Source of the DNA: an uncultured Oscillospiraceae bacterium
GTDB taxonomy: Bacteria; Bacillota; Clostridia; Oscillospirales; Acutalibacteraceae
Length of the DNA stretch: 12,957 bases
Assembly (NCBI GenBank): GCA_900549155.1
Contig: URNF01000048.1
Span: 1 to 12,957, forward strand
Reading direction: 5' to 3'
In this document: piece after piece, positions 6,166 to 12,957 of the stretch
Layout of the letters: every line of letters begins with the position of its first letter
Position numbering within the stretch: position 1 is the first letter of the stretch
Notes under the pieces: generated by a model
The model's database searches: none
Seen by the model: the letters and a program-made list of their open reading frames with translations, nothing else
What the model was told of the DNA's origin: nothing
Made by a program: the position numbers and the translations under genes

Positions 6166-9100
6166 TCAAAAAAATGTCAGCTGACTGGTCTCCGGCAGAT
6201 CGCCGAGCGCGCCCATGTCCCGCAGCGCCTGTATCACCGTTTTGGAAACGCCGCTGCGGTTTTGCAGATCGTCGCCGGAGATGAACGGGTCGTTCGGATC
6301 GCAAGCGTCGGCAAGTCCCTGCGCCGCTGCCTCGCCGAGACCCTTCAGCGAACCGAACGGCAGGCGGATCGCGCCGTCCTCCGGCAAGAACTTATAGGCG
6401 TGCGATTTATAGAGATCGATCGGCAAAAAGCGGATGCCGCGCTGCATCGCCTCATAGACGATGTGCAGCGTTTCCGCCAAGCCCTGTTCGTTCGCGGTGG
6501 CTTCCTTGCCCCGCTCGCGGATCTGACGGATGGTCTCATGGACGTGCTCCTTGCCGTGGATGACCGGTTCGGCGTCGAAATCCTCGCGCCGCGCAGTGAA
6601 ATATGCCGCATAATAGGCAACCGGCTCATGCACCTTATACCATGCCACGCGCAGTGCAGCGATGATATATGCCGCCGCGTGCGCTTTCGGGAACATGTAT
6701 TTTATCTTCATGCAGGAGTCGATGTACCATTCCGGCACGTTGTGCTCGCGCATGGCGGTGAAATGCTCATCGGTGAGCAGCTTGGTGGCGTTGCCCTTTC
6801 GCACGATCTCCATGATCTTGAAGGACATCTTCGGTTCCAGTCCCTTGTGCAGCAGATAGGTCATGATGCTGTCACGTGTACCGATAACCTCCGAAATGGT
6901 GCAGGTGCCCGCGCGGATCAGATCCTGCGCGTTGCCGAGCCACACGTCCGTGCCGTGGGACAGACCGGCGATCTGCAACAGGTCGGCAAAGGTCTTCGGC
7001 TTGCAATCGAGCAGCATCTGCCGCACAAAGCCTGTTCCAAGCTCCGGCAGCGACAGCGTGCCCGTTTCACAGTCGATATCCTCCGGCGTGACGCCGAGGG
7101 CTTTCGGAGAGGTGAACAGGGAATAGACATCGGGGTCGGACATGTCCACGTCCATCACGCTGATGCCGCTGTATTCCTCAAGATATTTATAGGTCGTGGG
7201 AATGACGTGCCCGAGGTTATCGAGCTTCAGAATGGTGTCATGGATGGAATGGAAGTCGAAGTGGGTGGTGATGACGTCCGAGTCCGCCTTGTCCGCCGGA
7301 TGCTGCACGGGACAGAAGTCCTCCACATCATAGTCATCCGGCACGACCACCATGCCGCCGGGGTGCTGACCCGTGGTGCGTTTGACGCCCGTGCAGCCGA
7401 TGGCAAGGCGGTTGATCTCCGCATTGCTGTAGACCGTTTCATGCTCCGCTTCATATTTTTTCACATAGCCGTAGGCGGTCTTATCCGCCACCGTGGCGAT
7501 CGTGCCTGCCTTGAACACGTGGTCCGTGCCGAACAGCGTTTCGGTATATTTATGGGCACGGGTCTGATATTCGCTGGCGAAATTCAGGTCGATATCCGGC
7601 GCTTTGTCGCCGTCGAAGCCGAGGAAGGTCTCAAACGGAATTTCGTGACCGTCGCGCGCCAGCATCTCGCCGCAGCGCGGACACGCTTTCGGCGGCAGGT
7701 CAAAGCCCGAGCCGACCTCACCGTGCTCAAAGAACTCGGAATATTTGCACTTTTTGCAGACATAGTGCGGTGCAAGCGGATTGACCTCCGAGATGCCCGC
7801 CATGTTGGCGACAAAGGACGAACCGACAGAACCACGCGAGCCGACCAGATAGCCGTTCTCGACCGAGTTGTGCACCAGCTTTTGCGCGATCATGTACAAA
7901 ACGGCAAAGCCGTGCTTGATGATCGACCCAAGCTCTCTGTCCAGCCGCTTTTGCACGATCTCCGGAACGGGATCGCCGTAGATCTCCTTTGCACGACCCC
8001 AGGTGATCTCCTGGAGCTGCTCGTCCGCACCGTCGATGTGCGGCGGGAAGGTGCCGAGCGGAATGGGGCGGATGTTCTCCACCATGTCCGCAATTTTGTT
8101 TGGATTCTCAATGACGATCTCATGCGCCTTTTCCGGCGGGAGATAGTCAAATTCCTTCAGCATCTCCTCGGTGGTGCGCAGATAAAGCGGCGCTTGCATG
8201 TCCGCATCGGTGAACCCGTTGCCCGCCATCAGAATGCGGCGGAAAGCCGCGTCCTCAGGATCCATGAAATGCACGTCGCAGGTGGCGCACACAGGCTTTT
8301 TCAGTTTTTCGCCGAGCTTCAGAACGGTGCGGTTATAGTCCCGCAGCTGTTCCTCGTCGGTCGCGGTGCCGTTGCGCAGCATAAAGGCGTTGTTGCCGAT
8401 CGGCTGCACCTCTAAATAGTCATAGAATTTGGCGATCGACAGCAGCTCCTCAAACGGCTTGCCCTCAACGATCGCAGAGAAAAGCTCGCCCGCCTCACAC
8501 GCACTGCCGACGATGAGCCCCTCGCGGTGCTTTTCCAGCATGGTGCGGGTGATGCGCGGGTGACGATAGAAGCAGGAAAGGTTGGACCAGGAAATGAGTT
8601 TATAGAGATTTTTCAGTCCCGTGTTGTTGCGCACCAGCAGGATCATGTGATAGGACTTCGCCTTTTTCGGATCAATGCCGGAGAGCTTTGTGTTGATCTC
8701 GCTGACGGTCGCGATTTCCCGCGTTTTCAGCTCCGCTATTTCCTTTTGCAAAATCTGCGCCAGCACGCGGGCATCGTCGCAGGCGCGGTGATGCTGGAAC
8801 GGCGGCAATTCGAGGTGCTTTGCCACGATGTCCAGCTTATATTTTTTGAGCTCCGGATAGAGACTTTGGCTCAAAGGCAGGGTGTCAAGCGCCGTAAAAT
8901 CATAGGGCATATCGCACCGCAGCGCGGCAGCGCGCAAAAAGCTCGTGTCAAATCCGGCGTTGTGCGCCGCAAGCAGCTTGCAGTCGCCGCAGAACGCATA
9001 GAATTTCTCCAGTGCCTCTTTCTCATGCGGCGCATCCTTCACCATGTCGTCGGTAATGCCGGTAAGCTCTGTGATGTGCGCGGGGATCGGCTTTTCGGGA

Positions 9101-10530
9101 TTGACAAACGTGTCGAATTCTTCCAGGATCTCGCCGCCGCGCAGCCGCACGGCACCGATCTCGGTGATGCGTTCCGCCGCTGCGCCGAGACCCGTTGTTT
9201 CGAGGTCAAAAACGATATATTCCCCGTCAACGGCACCGTCCGCCGTCCCCTTGACGACCGGCACACTGTCGTTGACATAATAGGCTTCCATGCCGTACAG
9301 AATTTTGATATCCTTGCCCTTTTTGCGCAGCTTTTCCACCGCTTTCAGCGCATCGGGGAACGCCTGTGCCACGCCGTGGTCGGTGATGGCGACCGCCTTG
9401 TGTCCCCACGCAGCGGCGCGCGCGACCAGATCGGCGGTCTCCGAAACGCCGTCCATCATGGACATCTTCGTGTGCAGATGCAGCTCGACGCGCTTTTCGG
9501 GCGCATTGTCCTCCCGCTTGAATTTCGTCACGGTGGAAACAGCGCGCGGACGCAGGATGTTGCACTTCTGATAGGTGTCATAGTCATATGTACCCGTCAC
9601 CAGCACGCAGCTGCCCGCCGACAGCGTTTCGAGCGCCGCCAGCTTGTCCGCATCCCGCTTTTTGTCGAACCAGGCGCTCACGGTGACCGAATCGGTCTGA
9701 TCGGTCATGTCAAAGCTGATACGGCACTTGCTGCCGTCGCGGCTGTCTCGCATTTCGCCCATGGAGAAGATCTCGCCCCACACCGTGACACGGCTGCCGT
9801 CCGGCTCCAGCTCATGCAGCGCCAGCGGCACTTCGCGGATCGCCCCGCCGTACAGCACGGCGGCACCGCGCAGATCAATGGGCAGTCCCTCTGCCGCACG
9901 GGGCGGCACGCGCGGTGTGCGCGGGGCTGACGGCGCGCTATACTGCGGTTTTTCCGGGGGCGGCGCCTGTCTTTTGGCGTTTTCCTGCGCCAGAAGTGCT
10001 TCCTCTGCAACCTTGCGCTGCATCTCGATATACCGCTCGTCCTGCTCGTTCACCGTCTCGTCGCCGCAAAGCGTCACCTGCATGCGGCGGTCAAAAAGGC
10101 GGAAAATGAGATCGCAAAGCTGTCCCTCGGCGCGGGTCGCCGCAAGGACGCTTTTGCCGCCGTGCGCCAGCGTGACGGTCAGCGCGTTGCCCTCAATAGC
10201 ATAGGCGGCATCGTCAAATGTGCCGTTCACCGCCATGTTTTCGCGGCGCAGAAAGGCGATCACCGACGGCATCGCGTCGACGGTGAGCAGTTCGGATGCA
10301 TAGTGCGGCAGGATCTGTGCGCGCTGCAGCTGCAGTGCACCGCGCAAAAGCTCCTCGGCGGCAAAAAAATCTTCCGACGGCAGCAAAGCAGTCGGGCGCA
10401 ACCGCACGGTCATCGCCCGACTGTCCATATTGAGCTGCACGCTTTCCACGGCGCAGTCTCCCAACGTCTCCAAAAGCTGCGGTGCGGTTATGTATTCACC
10501 GAACACCGTTCTAAAGCTCTGATCATTCAT
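6166..10530 (-). CDS. polC: DNA polymerase III, PolC type (replicative polymerase with 3'-5' exonuclease)
   Basis: This is the Gram-positive-type replicative polymerase. The 1454 residues match the usual PolC length. Order of domains: N-terminal domain (1-180); Pro-rich linker (186-212); OB fold (about 245-335); PHP domain (HLH at 351-353, DH at 384-385), interrupted as in all PolC by the inserted DEDDh exonuclease. The exonuclease has FDLETTG with D442 and E444, HNAGFD with D528, and H581/D586. After it come the rest of the PHP domain and the polymerase core. A four-cysteine zinc site (C925, C928, C950, C953) precedes the palm aspartates D979 and D981 in PDIDLNF; QHPGGM (1055-1060) and the helix-hairpin-helix region follow. 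The ATG has AGAGGAAA 6 nt upstream, and the gap from ispG is 15 nt, so polC is co-transcribed with it. I see no clear terminator after the TGA, only a T-run that spans the last codons and the stop. Confidence 0.98.
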   Translation of the reverse strand: MNDQSFRTVFGEYITAPQLLETLGDCAVESVQLNMDSRAMTVRLRPTALLPSEDFFAAEELLRGALQLQRAQILPHYASELLTVDAMPSVIAFLRRENMAVNGTFDDAAYAIEGNALTVTLAHGGKSVLAATRAEGQLCDLIFRLFDRRMQVTLCGDETVNEQDERYIEMQRKVAEEALLAQENAKRQAPPPEKPQYSAPSAPRTPRVPPRAAEGLPIDLRGAAVLYGGAIREVPLALHELEPDGSRVTVWGEIFSMGEMRDSRDGSKCRISFDMTDQTDSVTVSAWFDKKRDADKLAALETLSAGSCVLVTGTYDYDTYQKCNILRPRAVSTVTKFKREDNAPEKRVELHLHTKMSMMDGVSETADLVARAAAWGHKAVAITDHGVAQAFPDALKAVEKLRKKGKDIKILYGMEAYYVNDSVPVVKGTADGAVDGEYIVFDLETTGLGAAAERITEIGAVRLRGGEILEEFDTFVNPEKPIPAHITELTGITDDMVKDAPHEKEALEKFYAFCGDCKLLAAHNAGFDTSFLRAAALRCDMPYDFTALDTLPLSQSLYPELKKYKLDIVAKHLELPPFQHHRACDDARVLAQILQKEIAELKTREIATVSEINTKLSGIDPKKAKSYHMILLVRNNTGLKNLYKLISWSNLSCFYRHPRITRTMLEKHREGLIVGSACEAGELFSAIVEGKPFEELLSIAKFYDYLEVQPIGNNAFMLRNGTATDEEQLRDYNRTVLKLGEKLKKPVCATCDVHFMDPEDAAFRRILMAGNGFTDADMQAPLYLRTTEEMLKEFDYLPPEKAHEIVIENPNKIADMVENIRPIPLGTFPPHIDGADEQLQEITWGRAKEIYGDPVPEIVQKRLDRELGSIIKHGFAVLYMIAQKLVHNSVENGYLVGSRGSVGSSFVANMAGISEVNPLAPHYVCKKCKYSEFFEHGEVGSGFDLPPKACPRCGEMLARDGHEIPFETFLGFDGDKAPDIDLNFASEYQTRAHKYTETLFGTDHVFKAGTIATVADKTAYGYVKKYEAEHETVYSNAEINRLAIGCTGVKRTTGQHPGGMVVVPDDYDVEDFCPVQHPADKADSDVITTHFDFHSIHDTILKLDNLGHVIPTTYKYLEEYSGISVMDVDMSDPDVYSLFTSPKALGVTPEDIDCETGTLSLPELGTGFVRQMLLDCKPKTFADLLQIAGLSHGTDVWLGNAQDLIRAGTCTISEVIGTRDSIMTYLLHKGLEPKMSFKIMEIVRKGNATKLLTDEHFTAMREHNVPEWYIDSCMKIKYMFPKAHAAAYIIAALRVAWYKVHEPVAYYAAYFTARREDFDAEPVIHGKEHVHETIRQIRERGKEATANEQGLAETLHIVYEAMQRGIRFLPIDLYKSHAYKFLPEDGAIRLPFGSLKGLGEAAAQGLADACDPNDPFISGDDLQNRSGVSKTVIQALRDMGALGDLPETSQLTFF

Positions 10531-10545
10531 ACCGTGTTTCCTCTT

Positions 10546-11598
<1,053 letters not shown>

Positions 11599-11604
11599 GT
11601 GCCA

Positions 11605-11612
11605 CTCTCCTT
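11605..11612 (-). promoter_or_regulatory. Ribosome binding site of ispG overlapping the rseP stop
   Basis: Minus-strand AAGGAGAG shares its first bases with the rseP TAA and lies 6 nt before the ispG ATG. Ribosomes ending rseP would land on the ispG start. Confidence 0.8.
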
Positions 11613-12771
11613 AACCGGTAATCAGCTTGCGAATATCGCTGAAGGTCACCACGATCATCAGGGCAAACAGCAGCAAAAGCCCGATGAAATGCACGATCCC
11701 CTCATATTTGGCGGGAATCTTTTTGCGGGTGACGCCTTCGATGATCAAAAACAGCAGTCTGCCGCCGTCCAGCGCGGGCAGGGGCAGCAGATTGAACACG
11801 CCCACATTGATGGTGATGAGCGCAACGAGCGTCAGCAGCGTGCGCAGTCCGTCCAGCGTCACCGCCTGCGAGACGGCATCGCCGATATAATCCACCGTGC
11901 CGACAGGGCCGGACAGATCGTTGAGACCGTAGCGTCCGGACAAAAGGTCGCCGAGACTGCGCCACACCATGACGGTCATGGAATATTCCATCTTGCCCGC
12001 CTGTTTGAGCGTCGTCCACGCGTTGCGCTCGATGCCCTGCACCTTGAAGTCATAAATGAGATAGCGCGTGCCGCTCTCCTCGTCCGTCGCCAAACGGAAT
12101 TTCACGGCGGGCAGCGTCACCTTTTCGCCGTCGCGGCGCACGACCATGGAAAGCACACCGTCCTCATCGCTCTGCATGAGCATGGAAAGATCCATGTCGG
12201 TGGCGATGCGCTTGCCGTTGACGCGCAGCACCGTGTCGCCGACCCGCAGTCCCGTTTCATAGGCGGGAGAGTCCTCGGGCAGCTCGGCAATGGTCGAGCT
12301 GTTGAAATAGGCTTTGCCGTTGGCTGCTTTTGTCTGACAAAAAGCAAAGGTGCAAAAAAGCACCAAAAATCCCAAAATAAGGTTCATGGTCGCGCCCGCG
12401 ACCACGATAAGAATACGCCGCCACACGGGCTTTTCGGCGAAAGAGCCGCTCTCCCCCTCTGTGACCGTCGCGCCGTTTTCAGTGTCCGTCGCATCGCGGT
12501 CGGCGTTGCCGCCCATCGCAGCGGGTGTCGGCGCACCGTCGTCCTCCCCTTCCATCGCACAAAAACCGCCGATCGGAAAAAGACGCAGCGAATACCGCGT
12601 CTCACCCTTGCCCCAGCTGACAAGCTTCGGCCCCATGCCGATGGCAAATTCGTTGACCCGCACCTTCATCCATTTGGCGACCAGAAAATGTCCCCATTCG
12701 TGCACCATGATAATGATGCCGAAAATGAAAAGCGCCGCCAAAATCTTCAGTACCGTCATCAGGAAGACCAT
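11611..12771 (-). CDS. rseP: Site-2 protease RseP (RasP-like intramembrane metalloprotease)
   Basis: This zinc protease cleaves membrane proteins such as anti-sigma factors and signal-peptide remnants within the bilayer. The 386 residues begin with a membrane segment holding the HExxH motif HEWGH (24-28). A PDZ domain (about 155-230, with GLRVGDTVLRVNG) sits between the second segment (119-146) and the C-terminal segments. The third zinc ligand is D335 in NLLPLPALDGG (327-337), and a last membrane segment is at about 358-376. Residues 75-113 form an acidic, Gly/Thr/Ala-rich insert between the MEGED motif and KPVWRRI that seems longer than in most homologues. M1 is chosen because GAGG lies 7 nt upstream; M5 is an alternative. 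The gene overlaps the end of dxr by 13 nt. Confidence 0.95.
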   Translation of the reverse strand: MVFLMTVLKILAALFIFGIIIMVHEWGHFLVAKWMKVRVNEFAIGMGPKLVSWGKGETRYSLRLFPIGGFCAMEGEDDGAPTPAAMGGNADRDATDTENGATVTEGESGSFAEKPVWRRILIVVAGATMNLILGFLVLFCTFAFCQTKAANGKAYFNSSTIAELPEDSPAYETGLRVGDTVLRVNGKRIATDMDLSMLMQSDEDGVLSMVVRRDGEKVTLPAVKFRLATDEESGTRYLIYDFKVQGIERNAWTTLKQAGKMEYSMTVMVWRSLGDLLSGRYGLNDLSGPVGTVDYIGDAVSQAVTLDGLRTLLTLVALITINVGVFNLLPLPALDGGRLLFLIIEGVTRKKIPAKYEGIVHFIGLLLLFALMIVVTFSDIRKLITG

Positions 12772-12957
12772 TTCGTTACCTCACTTCGCATACAGCGATC
12801 AATCTCCAAAATATCCTCGACCGACGAGGGGGTGGGAAGCGTTTCGCCAAGCACCCTTTGTGCCAGCGCGGGAATCTTTGCAAACGGCAGCTTCCCCGCC
12901 AGAAACAGCGCCACCGCCCGTTCGTTCACCGCATTCACGGCGGCGGGATATGCCCCG
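12759..12957 (-). CDS. dxr: 1-deoxy-D-xylulose 5-phosphate reductoisomerase, C-terminal end (partial)
   Basis: An open frame enters from the right edge and ends at TGA (12761-12759). It encodes 65 residues: GAYPAAVNAVNERAVALFLA, then KLPFAKIPALAQRVL and a tail with SSVEDILEID. The PAAVNAVNERAV segment followed by an FxxI element is typical of the C-terminal alpha-helical domain of Dxr, the first committed enzyme of the MEP pathway, which converts DXP to MEP with NADPH. Its place directly before rseP and ispG is the standard clostridial order and supports the call. It overlaps rseP by 13 nt in another frame. The active site lies outside the window. Confidence 0.88.
   Translation of the reverse strand, partial: GAYPAAVNAVNERAVALFLAGKLPFAKIPALAQRVLGETLPTPSSVEDILEIDRCMRSEVTKWSS

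Noticed and set aside
6169..6185. Palindrome gtcagctgac plus a T-run at the end of polC, considered as a terminator
   Set aside because: The palindrome has no loop, so only about 3 bp could form a hairpin. The T-run encodes the last phenylalanines and part of the stop.
6142..8415. Long plus-strand open frame of 757 codons opposite polC
   Set aside because: It is an antisense shadow of a full-length PolC, with no ribosome binding site and no domain.
8527..9930. Plus-strand open frame of 467 codons opposite polC
   Set aside because: It is an antisense shadow with biased composition, entirely inside the polC coding region.

Overview
The window is a compact stretch of bacterial chromosome from a Firmicutes-type organism. 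Every gene I can support lies on the minus strand, so transcription runs from high to low coordinates. The evidence for Firmicutes is a PolC-type replicative polymerase, the gene order dxr-rseP-ispG-polC, a PcrA helicase and tandem rRNA promoters. The protein genes are GC-rich and look like those of anaerobic gut Clostridia (Oscillospirales-like). The pointers are the PcrA insertion, the RseP N-terminal region, the Cys-rich protein and the OadB/OadG pair. The 16S rRNA fragment at the left edge instead reads, from memory, most like Negativicutes (Acidaminococcus/Phascolarctobacterium type). That conflict is reported as a finding because the window opens inside an rRNA gene, where assemblies often break or join wrongly.

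Region by region, following transcription. Positions 12957-10531 hold the 3' end of dxr, then rseP and ispG, with overlaps or gaps of at most 15 nt, running into polC (10530-6166). Two MEP isoprenoid enzymes flank a site-2 membrane protease, followed by the leading-strand DNA polymerase. This is a classic clostridial housekeeping cluster. A strong promoter (TTGCAA-17-TATAAT) then drives oadG and oadB, two membrane subunits of a sodium-pumping decarboxylase. Their biotin and carboxyltransferase partners are not in the window. The pair ends in a strong intrinsic terminator that directly abuts the ribosome binding site of pcrA.

pcrA (4210-1796) encodes an 804-residue superfamily 1 helicase. An 88-nt gap with a possible sporulation-type promoter separates it from a 271-residue protein that is 10% cysteine and has no assigned function. 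That gene ends at an intrinsic terminator. Immediately beyond it are two near-consensus rRNA promoters, each preceded by A-tracts in helical phase, a leader of about 190 nt, and the first 471 nt of a 16S rRNA gene. The 16S carries a helix-6 (V1) expansion of roughly 110 nt.

I see no mobile element, CRISPR array, tRNA or defence system. The region is mostly ordinary housekeeping DNA. The observations most worth following are the enlarged 16S helix 6, the mismatch between the 16S and the proteins, the Cys-rich protein with its putative late-sporulation promoter, and the terminator that could compete with the pcrA ribosome binding site.
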